Shown: in pieces, positions 1 to 11,952 of the stretch
How the letters are laid out: the number at the start of each line of letters is the position of its first letter
Position numbering within the stretch: the first letter of the stretch is position 1
Assembly (NCBI GenBank): GCA_964548165.1
Contig: CAZJQD010000029.1
Coordinates: forward strand, 1 to 47,131
Length of the DNA: 47,131 bases
Direction: 5' to 3'
From: CAZJQD01 sp964548165 [NCBI: uncultured bacterium]
GTDB taxonomy: Bacteria; UBA8481
Program-made: the position numbers and the translations under genes
The notes under the pieces: model-generated
What the model was told of the DNA's origin: nothing
Database searches by the model: none
Seen by the model: the letters and a program-made list of their open reading frames with translations, nothing else

Positions 1-1122
1 CTCGGCGCCGCCGAAGAGCTTCGCGTTAGCGGGCTCGTCGATCCGGATGCCGGCATAGTCGAAACCTTCGAGGCTGCGGCTCCGGACTTCTGGCGAGTTC
101 TCGCCGATGCCCCCGGTGAAGACGACGGCGTCGGCGCCGCCGAGAGCGGCGAGGTAGGCGCCGATCTGCTTCTTGAGGGTGTAGATGAAGACGTCAACGG
201 CGAGGCGGGCGCGGTCGTTGCCCTTGTCGCGCTCGGTCATGAGCTCGCGCATGTCATTCGAAATGCCGGAGAGACCATAGAGCCCGCAGTGCTTGTTGAG
301 CATGGTGTCGGCCTCGGCGATCGTGAGTTCCTCCTTGGCGATGACGTGGAGGATGACGGCGGGGTCGATGCTGCCCGAGCGCGTGCCCATGACGAGACCC
401 TCGCAGGGGGTGAAGCCCATCGTCGTGTCGACGCTCCTGCCATGGTCGAGCGCGGCGAGGGAGCAGCCGTTGCCGAGGTGACAGGTGATGATCTTGAGGT
501 CTTCGCGCTTCCGATTGATGATCTGCCCGAGCCGGAACGAGACGAAGCGGTGACTGAGACCGTGGAAGCCGTAGCGGCGGATCTTGTGGCGCTTGTAGAG
601 CGCGTCCGGGATGGCGTAGCGGTGGGCGTAGTCGGGGATGGTTGCGTGGAAGCCCGTGTCAAAGACGGCGACCTGGGGCTTTCCAGGCAGGGCCGCTATG
701 GAGGCGCGGATGCCGGAGAGGTTGGCGGGGTTGTGGAGCGGAGCGAGCTCGATGCACTCCATGATCCCGCCCATGACTTCCTGGTCGATGAGGATGGACG
801 CGCTGAAGCGCTCGCCGCCATGCACGACGCGATGGCCCACGGCCTCGATGGCGTCGCGCGACGGCACGAAGCCCTGCTCGCAGAGCATGCGGATCGCGAC
901 GTCGACGGCCTCGCGGTGATCGAGGATCTCGATCCCGTTCACGACGGGAGGCTGGCCCGGGGACGCGGAGGAGAGCTTGACGATCGAGGAGGGGAGGCCG
1001 ATCTTCTCGATGATGCCGCGGGCGATCTCCTTGTCGCTGTTGGCCGCGATGCGGTCGAGGTTGGTGTCGATGAGGCTGAACTTGACGGAGGACGAGCCGC
1101 AGTTGAGGGTCAGAACGTGCAT
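1..1122 (-). CDS. ackA: Acetate kinase, C-terminus cut by window edge
   Basis: Acetate kinase interconverts acetyl phosphate + ADP and acetate + ATP, the ATP-yielding step of acetate fermentation, in the cytoplasm. The frame starts with MHVLTLNCGSSSVKF, the ASKHA phosphate-1 signature of the family, and continues with GHRVVHGG, the RRYGFHGLSH motif and an HLGNGCS segment; the visible end is FTGGIGENSPEVR. All 374 visible codons are open. The family is about 400 residues, so only the last 25 or so lie outside the window. The start is ATG with AGGGA six bases upstream, embedded in the end of the preceding gene, which stops 2 nt before. It is the fourth gene of the nifJ operon, which fits conversion of pyruvate to acetyl-CoA and then acetate. 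No phosphotransacetylase gene is visible. Confidence 0.95.
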   Translation of the reverse strand, partial: MHVLTLNCGSSSVKFSLIDTNLDRIAANSDKEIARGIIEKIGLPSSIVKLSSASPGQPPVVNGIEILDHREAVDVAIRMLCEQGFVPSRDAIEAVGHRVVHGGERFSASILIDQEVMGGIMECIELAPLHNPANLSGIRASIAALPGKPQVAVFDTGFHATIPDYAHRYAIPDALYKRHKIRRYGFHGLSHRFVSFRLGQIINRKREDLKIITCHLGNGCSLAALDHGRSVDTTMGFTPCEGLVMGTRSGSIDPAVILHVIAKEELTIAEADTMLNKHCGLYGLSGISNDMRELMTERDKGNDRARLAVDVFIYTLKKQIGAYLAALGGADAVVFTGGIGENSPEVRSRSLEGFDYAGIRIDEPANAKLFGGAE

Positions 1123-1124
1123 GA

Positions 1125-2009
1125 TTATTCCCTGGTTTTCTGAGGGTGCTGGAAGAAGCCCTCACCGGATTCGACGCCGAGCTTCCCGGCGCGGACGAGC
1201 TTCTTGAGGAGCGGGCAGGGACGGTACTTCGGATCGTAGGTTTCTTCCGTCATATGCTCCATCCACGAGAGGACGCGGTCGAGGCCGATGCGGTCGGCCA
1301 GGGCGAGCGGGCCCTCGGAGAGCTGGAAGCCGAGCTTCATGGCGGTGTCGATATCGGCGGCGGAACCGATGCCCTCCATCAGCATGTGCATGGCTTCGTT
1401 GAGGAGCGGGACGATGCCGCGGATGGTGATGGCACCCGGCGATTCGAAGACCTCCACCGGGGTCTTGGAGAGCGCCTTGGCGAGGGCGCAGGTTCGCTCG
1501 AACGTCTCCTGGCTCGTCTCGTGCCCGCGGATGACCTCGACGAGCGTGCGGTGTGGGACCGGGAGCGCGAAGCGGACGCCGACGAAGCGGGCGGGATAGC
1601 GAGTGTGGCGGGCGAGATCGGTGACGGAGAAGGCGGCGGGGTTAGCGGCGATGACGGCTGTATCCGGGAGTCTCTTATCGAGCGCCGTGTAGACGCGCAT
1701 CTTGGCGGCAACAGGCTCGGTGATCGTCTCGATGACGAACGGCACGTCACAGTAGTTGTCGCTCTCGACGCGAAAGACGGTGCGGGCGAGGATGGCGCGT
1801 TTCTCGCCCTCGGTCAGGCCCCAGCGGGCGATCTCGGCGTCCAGCTCGTCGACGAAGGCGGCCTTCATCTCCTCGATACCTTCCGCGTCTCGCTCTTCGA
1901 CGATGACCTTGAGACCCTGGAGCGCCGCCGTCCAGGCGATGCCGCGTCCCATGACGCCGCCACCGACCACGAGAATCCTGTCAAACTTGGGCCTGTTCTC
2001 TTCGATCAT
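1125..2009 (-). CDS. 3-hydroxyacyl-CoA dehydrogenase homologue with substituted catalytic residues
   Basis: This 294-residue protein has the full 3-hydroxybutyryl-CoA dehydrogenase layout: a Rossmann NAD site (VVGGGVMGRGIA, about residues 14-25), then a C-terminal dimerisation domain ending LLKKLVRAGKLG...GFF. The family's catalytic positions are altered. The His of the usual HFFNP motif is Arg146 (VRFALP), the SNTSS segment reads ANPAA (about 122-126), and the Asn of the usual FVVNR is Ile196 (AITIR). Glu158 of LVEVI is kept. The fold and NAD binding therefore look intact, but normal 3-hydroxyacyl-CoA oxidation is doubtful. The gene has an SD (AAGGA, 6 nt spacing) and is cotranscribed with nifJ and ackA. 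It may be a pseudoenzyme or act on another substrate. Family assignment is secure; function is not. Confidence 0.85.
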   Translation of the reverse strand: MIEENRPKFDRILVVGGGVMGRGIAWTAALQGLKVIVEERDAEGIEEMKAAFVDELDAEIARWGLTEGEKRAILARTVFRVESDNYCDVPFVIETITEPVAAKMRVYTALDKRLPDTAVIAANPAAFSVTDLARHTRYPARFVGVRFALPVPHRTLVEVIRGHETSQETFERTCALAKALSKTPVEVFESPGAITIRGIVPLLNEAMHMLMEGIGSAADIDTAMKLGFQLSEGPLALADRIGLDRVLSWMEHMTEETYDPKYRPCPLLKKLVRAGKLGVESGEGFFQHPQKTRE

Positions 2010-2042
2010 CGTGAATCCTTTCAGCGACCGTTCACGCCCATC

Positions 2043-2096
2043 CCGGCAAAGCCGGAACGGGCGCCGAGGGGGGCGCGCGGACAGCTCCCCCCTCGG
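2043..2096 (-). other. Two hairpins between DHOD-like gene and dehydrogenase homologue
   Basis: The 133-nt spacer contains a perfect 10-bp stem, CCGAGGGGGG at 2064-2073 pairing with CCCCCCTCGG at 2087-2096 over a 13-nt loop, and next to it a CCGGC-AAA-GCCGG hairpin at 2043-2055. Neither is followed by a U-tract on the minus strand, so these look like mRNA processing or stability elements inside the operon, or a weak attenuator, rather than a full terminator. Confidence 0.5.
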
Positions 2097-2142
2097 TCTC
2101 CCCCCATCGCTTTCCTCGCGGTGAGGGACGTCGCAAAATCCA

Positions 2143-3161
2143 TCAGAAGGGCTGGGAGCCCGTGGGGTCGGGTCGCCACGAGGCGAGGACCTTCATGTAA
2201 TTGGCCCGCTCGAACGCTGACGGATTGTCGACGCTCAGCTGGCTCAGACTGCCTTGCGCCTGCGCCAGAGAAGTATACTCCCGTTCCTCGAGCCATTGCG
2301 CGGTATCCGCGAGGATCGACTGGACGCGGCCCGTGCCGCGCGCCAGGAACTCCGAGGCGATCATGACGACATCAGCGCCGGCCATGACCGACTTCAAGAG
2401 GTCGTCGCGGCCGTGAACGCCGCCGGTGATGGCGAGGTCGGCCTGGAGGCGGCCGTAGAGCATGGCCGCCCAGCGGAGCCTGAGGAGGAGTTCCTGGGAG
2501 GTCGAGAGCGAGACGCGGGGAACGACCTCCAGGGCCTCGAGATCAAAGTCGGGCTGGTAGAAGCGGTTGAAGAGAACGAGCGCGTCGGCGCCGGCGTGAA
2601 AGACCAGGCGGTGCGCGAGGTTGGCGAAGGAAGAGAAGAAGGGCCCAAGCTTGACGGCGACGGGGATGTTGACCGCCCGCTTCACGTCCCGAACGACCTG
2701 CTCGTAGACTTCCTCAACCTCGGCGCTTGTCACCTCGGTCGAGGCCGGGATGTGGTAGATGTTGAGTTCGATGGCCGACGCGCCGGCCTCGGCGATCTTG
2801 CGCGCGTAACCGGTCCAGCCTCCGGGCGAGGAGCCATTGAGGCTGCCGATGATGGGGACGTCGACGGCGGCTCGCGCCTGGCGGATGAGCTCGAGGTAGG
2901 CCTCGGGCCCGACGTTGTAGGTCTCGAGATCAGGGAAGTACGAGGTGGCCTCGCCGTAGCTGTCGGTGCCGTAGTTGAGGTAGTGGTCGAGTTCGCGGGC
3001 GTCGTAGTTGATCTGCTCCTCGAAGAGCGAGTACATGACGATGGCGCCTACCCCGCTCTCGGCGAGCCGCTTGATGCTGTCGAGGTCCTTGGAGAGGGGA
3101 GACGCGGCGGCGACGATGGGGTTCTTGAGCGCGAGGCCGCAGTAGTTCATGGAGAGGTCCA

Positions 3162-3162
<1 letters not shown>
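2143..3162 (-). CDS. Dihydroorotate dehydrogenase-like flavoprotein
   Basis: A 339-residue TIM-barrel protein of the dihydroorotate dehydrogenase superfamily. The N-terminus ([19 protein letters not shown]) and the phosphate/FMN-binding end ([29 protein letters not shown]) are typical. The segment that in true class 1 enzymes reads ELNxSCPN is [10 protein letters not shown] here, so the catalytic Cys is missing; a role in pyrimidine synthesis is unlikely and no other pyr gene is near. Homologues of this type often sit beside pyruvate:ferredoxin oxidoreductase genes (recalled, not checked), which suggests a redox role linked to it. The ATG at 3162 shares its A with the nifJ stop (TGATG); AAAGGA precedes it by 8 nt. 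A GTG at 3165 is the alternative start. Confidence 0.85.
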
Positions 3163-6779
<3,617 letters not shown>

Positions 6780-6782
6780 AAT

Positions 6783-6798
6783 AGCATAACGGTATGCA
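6783..6798. promoter_or_regulatory. Putative Rrf2 operator, copy 1
   Basis: AGCATAACGGTATGCA contains the dyad GCATA-N4-TATGC and matches copy 2 (6837-6852) at 14 of 16 positions. It covers the nifJ -10 box, so occupancy would block nifJ transcription. Assignment to the adjacent Rrf2 regulator is inferred from position only. Confidence 0.6.
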
Positions 6799-6817
6799 TG
6801 TTTCGTCCCGAGGTCAA
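6789..6817 (-). promoter_or_regulatory. nifJ promoter
   Basis: On the minus strand TTGACC (6817-6812) and TACCGT (6794-6789) are separated by exactly 17 nt, a good sigma-70 type arrangement. The -10 box ends 9 nt before the nifJ ATG, leaving a leader of only about 2 nt, consistent with the absence of an SD. The -10 box lies inside operator copy 1. Confidence 0.65.
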
Positions 6818-6836
6818 GAGGCTCGCGATCTGTTTA

Positions 6837-6852
6837 TGCACAACGGTATGCA
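6837..6852. promoter_or_regulatory. Putative Rrf2 operator, copy 2
   Basis: TGCACAACGGTATGCA has TGCA at both ends and shares the exact 11-mer AACGGTATGCA with copy 1, 54 bp away (about five helical turns). It sits immediately upstream of the regulator's -35 box. A weaker half-site (CCGTATGCT) overlaps the regulator's -10 box at 6876-6884, suggesting autoregulation. Confidence 0.55.
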
Positions 6853-6854
6853 AA

Positions 6855-6884
6855 TTGAGTTGGAAATCAGTACCTCCGTATGCT
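6855..6884 (+). promoter_or_regulatory. Promoter of the Rrf2 regulator gene
   Basis: TTGAGT at 6855-6860 and TATGCT at 6879-6884 are 18 nt apart. The predicted start near 6891 leaves a leader of about 50 nt that includes an SD (GAGGAACGGGG) for the ATG at 6942. Confidence 0.55.
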
Positions 6885-6941
6885 AATCTCTCGCGTGATC
6901 AAATTTGACCCGCTTTGCGGGGCGAGGAACGGGGTGACGAC

Positions 6942-7340
6942 ATGCTGACGAGAACGGGCGATTACGCCGTCAAGGCATCCATCTTTCTGGCCGGCCTGAA
7001 GACCGGAGATTTCGCGGGGGCGAAGGATATTGCCCGCCAGCTGAAGCTGCCGGCCAACTACCTGGGCAAGATCCTCCGCAAGCTCGCCGAGGACGGCATC
7101 GTCATCGGGAAGAAGGGACAGGGCGGCGGCTTCCGGCTCGCGCGTCCTCCTCACACCGTTTCGCTCATCGATATCCTGACCCCTGTCGAGGACCTCTCGT
7201 CCTTCAACCACTGCATCTTCGACAGCGCGAACAAGTGCAACAACGCCAAGCCCTGCGCCATGCACGACATGTGGCAGAAGATCCGCGAGCGGCACATCCG
7301 GATGCTGGAGAAGACCACGTTGCAGTCCTTGATGCGCTGA
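6942..7340 (+). CDS. Rrf2 family Fe-S transcriptional regulator
   Basis: A 132-residue regulator. MLTRTGDYAVKA is the standard family N-terminus, followed by a winged helix-turn-helix (LKLPANYLGKILRKLAEDGIV) and the glycine-rich wing (KKGQGGGFRLAR). Three cysteines, C91, C99 and C105 (CX7CX5C), are at the positions that ligate a [2Fe-2S] or [4Fe-4S] cluster in IscR/NsrR-type members, so redox, NO or iron sensing is expected. It is divergent from nifJ and two matching dyads lie in the shared control region; the likely role is redox control of the nifJ operon and of itself. ATG 6942 is preferred over an upstream TTG at 6915 because the family starts with this motif and an SD precedes it. Confidence 0.93.
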   Translation: MLTRTGDYAVKASIFLAGLKTGDFAGAKDIARQLKLPANYLGKILRKLAEDGIVIGKKGQGGGFRLARPPHTVSLIDILTPVEDLSSFNHCIFDSANKCNNAKPCAMHDMWQKIRERHIRMLEKTTLQSLMR

Positions 7341-7384
7341 GCGGGCGTGTCTTCTGCCGCGGGTGGCGGCATTACCTGTAGCAG

Positions 7385-7452
7385 TGTTTTCATAAGTTCG
7401 CCCTCCGGCCTAAACCCCGGGGAGAAGCCCTCCGGTCGAACTCATGAAAACA
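7385..7452. other. Long hairpin downstream of the Rrf2 gene
   Basis: TGTTTTCATAAGTTCG (7385-7400) pairs with CGAACTCATGAAAACA (7437-7452) over 16 bp with a single G-T, enclosing a 36-nt GC-rich loop that holds CCCTCCGG twice (7401-7408 and 7428-7435). There is no T-tract after the right arm. It probably ends or protects the regulator transcript; it lies upstream of the TAGGAT box of the next gene and so is likely outside that mRNA. Confidence 0.6.
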
Positions 7453-7480
7453 GGTGGCGTCACCAGGTGACTATCCGAAC

Positions 7481-7486
7481 TAGGAT
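7481..7486 (+). promoter_or_regulatory. -10 box of a probable leaderless promoter (GH144-like gene)
   Basis: TAGGAT ends 6 nt before the ATG at 7493, and no SD is present. The same hexamer at the same distance precedes the gene starting at 20470. No good -35 box is visible. Confidence 0.5.
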
Positions 7487-7492
7487 GCATCC

Positions 7493-10312
7493 ATGAGCGT
7501 AACGTATTCCCGCGGCGCTTTCCTCCTTGGCCTTCTCTCGTTTTTCGCGGTCTCCTGCGGCGGCGGTGTCCGAACGCAGGTCCTCAATTCCTACCTGGTC
7601 CGCGCATCGGCATCCACGGCGAGCCTGGAGTTTCCCGCGGAGTATGCGTTCGACGGGGATACGAATACGCGGTGGTCGAGCGAGTTCGCCGATAGCCAGT
7701 GGATCGCGGCTTCCTTTGACCGCGAAGTCAGCGTGGAGACGATCGCCCTCCGCTGGGAGACCGCGCGCTCACGTGATTTCGCCGTCGACCTCGAGGTGGC
7801 CGAGGGCGCCTGGGAGGAAGTGGCAGACAGGCTGGATCGCCCCGACCGCGACCTGGTCGATGTCCTCGTCCTGGCGACGCCGCGTGGAGCCCGGGGGCTT
7901 CGGATCCGCTGTAAGCGCCGCGCAACGGAGTGGGGCAACTCTCTCTGGGAGGTGACGGTGATGGGAACGGCATCCGGGGAACCGCCCGAGCCCAATCTCG
8001 TCGGCTGGCAGAAGCCGCTGACACCGGAGGAGCAGAGGGAGATGGAGGTCGGGGTCCGCCTGCTGGCCGCCGCCGCCGCGGATCCGCTGAGTTCGGCCGG
8101 GATGTCCGATGAGGCCTTCCTCGACCTCGTGCAGAAGCGCGCCTTTGACTTCTTCTGGCACGAGTCGGACGAAAAGACGGGACTGACGCTGGATCGGGTC
8201 TTCAACTTCGCCGCCGGCGATCGCCGCGAGGTCGCCTCGGTGGCCTCGGTCGGCTTCGCCCTGGCCGGGTACCCGATCGGCGTGGAGCGGGGCTGGGTGA
8301 CCCGCGATTCCGCGCTTGCCAGAACCCTGGCAACGCTACGGAACTTTGCCGACGGCCCGATCCGGAACGTCGATGGCTTCTTCCCGCATTTCGTTCACCG
8401 GCGAGACGGCCGGGACATGCCGGGCACGGAGATCTCGACGATCGATTCGCTGTTGTTTCTCTGCGGAGCCCTGGTCGCGTCCGAGTATTTCCAGGACGAG
8501 GAGGTCACGAGGCTTGTCGAGCGCATCCACAAGAGGATGGAGTGGCACCGCGCGCGCCTTCCCAGCGGGTTCATCTCCATGGGCCAGGACACGCCCGGGC
8601 ACTACATGCCCTACGAGTGGGGGAGCGCGGACAACGAGGGGATCCTTTTGATCCTGGCGTCGCTGGGCCATCCGACGCGGCCCGAGCCGGTCTCCGCATG
8701 GGAGAAGATGCAGAGGCCGGTGGGCGAGTACGCGGGGCACCGGTTCGTCGCGGGACCCTGGGGCTACCCGTCGATCTTTCGCTACCAGTACCCGAACCTC
8801 TTCGTGGATTTCCGGGGCCTGGTTGACGAGCACGGCCTGGATCACGGCGAGAACCTGACGCGCGCGACGCTGGCGATGCGCGACTACTGCATCGCGATGA
8901 GCGAGACCTTCCCGGCCTCGTTCGGGCCGGACATGTGGGGCCTTGGCGCCGCCGACGGCCTGGAGAACCGCTACATCATCCATGGATTTCCCCCGGGGCA
9001 TCCACCGGTGGAGGGGACGGTGGTCGTATACGGAATTGCCGGGTCGCTGGCGCACCTTCCCGCCCACGGCATCCGCGCGCTCCGGGCGATCTACGATGGC
9101 CACCGCGAGGCGTGGGGGCGATATGGGTTCACGGATGCTCTGAACCCGGGCGAGAAGTTCGTGACGCAGGACGTGATCGGCATCGACCAGGGAACCGTGC
9201 TCCTCGGCATCGAGAATTTCCGCACGGGCCTTCCCTGGAGACTCTTCCACGCGGCGCCTCCGATCCGCGCGGCGCTGGCCAGGCTCGGCTGGGACACGGT
9301 CGTGGGACCGCGGCATCCTGCCGGATCGATGGAGCTGCACGGTAGCGCGGGTTGGAAATTCCGCGCAGGCGACGGCGCGTTCGCGTCAACGGATCTGCCG
9401 GAGGAGGGTTGGCGAACGGTGCTGGTTCCGGACCGGGAGGCCTTCGGCGCCGGCGCCTCGCCCCGAATCGGCTGGTATCGCCATTCCCTGGTTCTCGACT
9501 CGGAGCGGTTGAGCGCCTGGCGTCGGGCCGCAGCGGCGCGCCCGGGGAGGGCGATCACGTTCCGGAGCGGGGGCATCGCCGACGGGGACGTCGTCTACGT
9601 CAACGGCGTGAAGATTGGATCGACCGAGGTCGCACCCGGATCGGATCGCGCTTATCGCTGTTACGTGGTGGCGCCAGAAATTCTGAGAGTGGGGCGGAAC
9701 GTCGTGGCGGTCCGCGTGGCGAGCGTGGGAAGTCGCGGCGGCATCTGGGCGGCCCCGGTTGCGCTGGGTCCGCAACCCGAGCCGTTTGCCTGGGGTTTTC
9801 TCTCGGCGGGCGCGGCCGTCGACACGGCACTTCTTGCCGGGATGAAGCGCCAGAGCGCGGCGGACCTGGGATCGCCGGACGGAACGAGACTGGGGGCATG
9901 GGAGGCCAAGCGGGCGGTGATCAAGCTGGAAGCGCTGTCCGGCGGCCGGCTCCGCGTCCGCTACGACGTCTCCGTTCCGGGCTCCTTCGGCGGATTCTGG
10001 ACGAAGCCCACCGGCGTGGATGCATCCGCGATCGCGGGCGTCCTGGTGACGATCGCGGGCGAGGGAGGGGCGGGCGACTTTTCGCCAGTCGTGCACCTCG
10101 ATCTCAAGACGGCTTCGGCCGGCTACGCGGTCGACCTGGGGCCGATCTCCTCGCGACCCCGGACGCTCTTCGTGCCCCGGTCCGCGTTCTCGGGGCGCGC
10201 GCCGTGGGAGGGGTCCCTTACCGAGTTGACGATGCACTGGAACCACGCCGATGCGCGGGTTCCCCGCGGGAGCGTCGTGATCTCGAACCTGGAGATCGTG
10301 TTGAGGCGCTGA
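7493..10312 (+). CDS. GH144-like (glycoamylase-like) lipoprotein with F5/8 domain
   Basis: A 939-residue exported protein. The N-terminus is a lipoprotein signal (hydrophobic run, then AVSC with Cys22 followed by Gly-rich sequence). Residues about 30-160 resemble an F5/8 type C carbohydrate-binding domain (FDGDTNTRWSSE). Residues about 200-605 match the glycoamylase-like fold of GH144/PF10091: DFFWHESDEKTGLTLDR, VASVGFALAGYPIGVERGW, then TWG-like acidic segments and QDVIGIDQGTVLLGIEN. GH144 enzymes cleave beta-1,2-glucans; the substrate here is not known. After that come a jelly-roll segment (VYVNGVKIGSTE, about 620-760) and a C-terminal CBM-like beta domain. It faces a glycan biosynthesis locus and may trim or degrade surface glycan. 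Confidence 0.82.
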   Translation: MSVTYSRGAFLLGLLSFFAVSCGGGVRTQVLNSYLVRASASTASLEFPAEYAFDGDTNTRWSSEFADSQWIAASFDREVSVETIALRWETARSRDFAVDLEVAEGAWEEVADRLDRPDRDLVDVLVLATPRGARGLRIRCKRRATEWGNSLWEVTVMGTASGEPPEPNLVGWQKPLTPEEQREMEVGVRLLAAAAADPLSSAGMSDEAFLDLVQKRAFDFFWHESDEKTGLTLDRVFNFAAGDRREVASVASVGFALAGYPIGVERGWVTRDSALARTLATLRNFADGPIRNVDGFFPHFVHRRDGRDMPGTEISTIDSLLFLCGALVASEYFQDEEVTRLVERIHKRMEWHRARLPSGFISMGQDTPGHYMPYEWGSADNEGILLILASLGHPTRPEPVSAWEKMQRPVGEYAGHRFVAGPWGYPSIFRYQYPNLFVDFRGLVDEHGLDHGENLTRATLAMRDYCIAMSETFPASFGPDMWGLGAADGLENRYIIHGFPPGHPPVEGTVVVYGIAGSLAHLPAHGIRALRAIYDGHREAWGRYGFTDALNPGEKFVTQDVIGIDQGTVLLGIENFRTGLPWRLFHAAPPIRAALARLGWDTVVGPRHPAGSMELHGSAGWKFRAGDGAFASTDLPEEGWRTVLVPDREAFGAGASPRIGWYRHSLVLDSERLSAWRRAAAARPGRAITFRSGGIADGDVVYVNGVKIGSTEVAPGSDRAYRCYVVAPEILRVGRNVVAVRVASVGSRGGIWAAPVALGPQPEPFAWGFLSAGAAVDTALLAGMKRQSAADLGSPDGTRLGAWEAKRAVIKLEALSGGRLRVRYDVSVPGSFGGFWTKPTGVDASAIAGVLVTIAGEGGAGDFSPVVHLDLKTASAGYAVDLGPISSRPRTLFVPRSAFSGRAPWEGSLTELTMHWNHADARVPRGSVVISNLEIVLRR

Positions 10313-10416
10313 GGTTAACTGGGGTGGTCAGCGTTGAACGCATCGAGGAGGGCAGAGGCAACCGTCCGGCGATGGCGGGACAGGCGGGGGGCGCCGGGTG
10401 ACATCGCGTGACCGGG

Positions 10417-11907
10417 CTAATTCCCGAAGGTCATGAGGCGATAGGCACCGAAGCCAAGGACCTGGTGGGGCGGCAGGTCGTGCAGAAATTTCTCGGGAAG
10501 ATCTCCTGCGATGCATACCAGGTATTTGACCCGATACGTCGCAATCACCTCGGGGATAGGCAGGAGCAGCCGCGGGAAGGTCGGTTCCAGGCGCCGAAAG
10601 CCGTACCCGTGACCTCCCCAGAGGATGGGAAATCCCGTCTTCCAGCTGACGAATTCGTACCAATTGCCGGGTATGCACATCACGGTGCCGGGCTCCCGCG
10701 TCGCCAGGTCGGCGACGAGTCTCTCGAAATTGGCGTCTATGCGTTGCGTCCGGTTTGCCATGAGCCCGCGGTAGAAGAAGCCTATGGCGATGATCTCGAG
10801 CGCGATCCCCGCGGCGACGACCCAGGCCGTCACGGATCCTTCCGAAGCGCTGGCGGACATCGCCAGCCCTCCGAGGATCGCGGCCGGAAGCGCCGCGTTA
10901 TAGAGATAGAGGTAGCCATTGCCGAGGCACTTGAGGGCAGGCACGAAGACGGTCAAGAGGACAAAGGCGATGATGCCCCCTGTCCACTGGGTTGCGTCGC
11001 CCGGAGCGGAAATCCCAGCGCCCGTGAACGCCGTGATGATCAGGGCCACCGCCAGGAGCCAGGCATGCGGGGTGTAGGCGATCATGTAGCGCCAGTGGCG
11101 AACGAATCCCTGGAAGCCCGATCGGTGCAGTCGTCCTGGTGTCTCGAACCCCTTGTCGCCGTAGACCGGAGATTCCTTGATCGCGTGAGCCTGCATCCAT
11201 CTCCAGTTTCGGCTCCAGAACGAGACGATGTCGACGTGCGCCTTGAGGACATGCCCGTAGCGCCCCAGGCTCAAGAGGAGCGCGGACGCCATGGACATCG
11301 GGATGAGCAGAAGCAGGAAGAGGTCTCCGTGAAGCAGCGCCCCCGCGAGACAAAGGAACCAGAAGAGCTGCGTGGTCATCTTGTGGGTCAGGAGAATGCA
11401 GCCGGAGACCAGGAGGAGGCAGACGGCCGTGATGGTGGAGTTCGTGGTCAGCCACTGGAGCGCGAGCAAGACGGCGAGGTCGAGCAGAAGTGCCCCGAGC
11501 CCCCGCGGATTCAGTTGCACGTTGAACGAGACGAGGACGGGGGTCAGCGCGTAGAGCAGTCCGGCCGTGATGACGGCCAAGGGGCTTCCCCCGCTCCATG
11601 CGCCGGCGCAGGCCACCACGAGCGCCATGCGCGCGAGGTCGAGGAGGATGGCGACGTAATGGCCATAAACCTCCAGGAAGCGCTCGGGAAGCAACGCGAG
11701 GGTGACGGGGAAGACCGGTGGGTACCACTGGTTCTCCTCCAGCACGTACTGGCTCATGACCGGCGGGAAACGGCGCGAACGTCGCAGTTGGCGGACATGC
11801 TGGATCCAGTAGTAATGATCGACCCCAAGGCCGATGGGAGAGAGCAATCGTGGGAGCGAGCGCACGACGGCCGCAATCAGAAAGAGAACAGCGATCCCGG
11901 CGATCAC
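10417..11907 (-). CDS. Polytopic membrane protein, GT-C glycosyltransferase-like
   Basis: A 496-residue protein with about ten to twelve hydrophobic segments spread over residues 1-390 and a soluble tail of about 100 residues. The first external loop (LGVDHYYWIQH, then a Trp-Tyr-Pro-Pro-rich stretch) resembles the acidic first loop of GT-C enzymes of the GT39/GT83 type, but no family can be named with certainty. It follows the hexapeptide acyltransferase after 45 nt on the same strand, within a surface-glycan region, so transfer of a polyprenyl-linked sugar or a polymerase role is plausible. The start is GTG without a clear SD; an in-frame stop just upstream (the stop of the acyltransferase gene) excludes a longer protein. 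Confidence 0.75.
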   Translation of the reverse strand: MIAGIAVLFLIAAVVRSLPRLLSPIGLGVDHYYWIQHVRQLRRSRRFPPVMSQYVLEENQWYPPVFPVTLALLPERFLEVYGHYVAILLDLARMALVVACAGAWSGGSPLAVITAGLLYALTPVLVSFNVQLNPRGLGALLLDLAVLLALQWLTTNSTITAVCLLLVSGCILLTHKMTTQLFWFLCLAGALLHGDLFLLLLIPMSMASALLLSLGRYGHVLKAHVDIVSFWSRNWRWMQAHAIKESPVYGDKGFETPGRLHRSGFQGFVRHWRYMIAYTPHAWLLAVALIITAFTGAGISAPGDATQWTGGIIAFVLLTVFVPALKCLGNGYLYLYNAALPAAILGGLAMSASASEGSVTAWVVAAGIALEIIAIGFFYRGLMANRTQRIDANFERLVADLATREPGTVMCIPGNWYEFVSWKTGFPILWGGHGYGFRRLEPTFPRLLLPIPEVIATYRVKYLVCIAGDLPEKFLHDLPPHQVLGFGAYRLMTFGN

Positions 11908-11952
11908 TCGTGAGGGGACCAGCGGTACCTGGAGGCGGTCATGGCGGGATCG

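Noticed and set aside
7401-7452. Cyclic-di-GMP (GEMM) riboswitch
   Set aside because: A CCTCCGGCCTAAAC string resembles part of the motif, but the conserved GCAAA and ACGCAAAGC segments are missing, and the element probably lies upstream of the next promoter.
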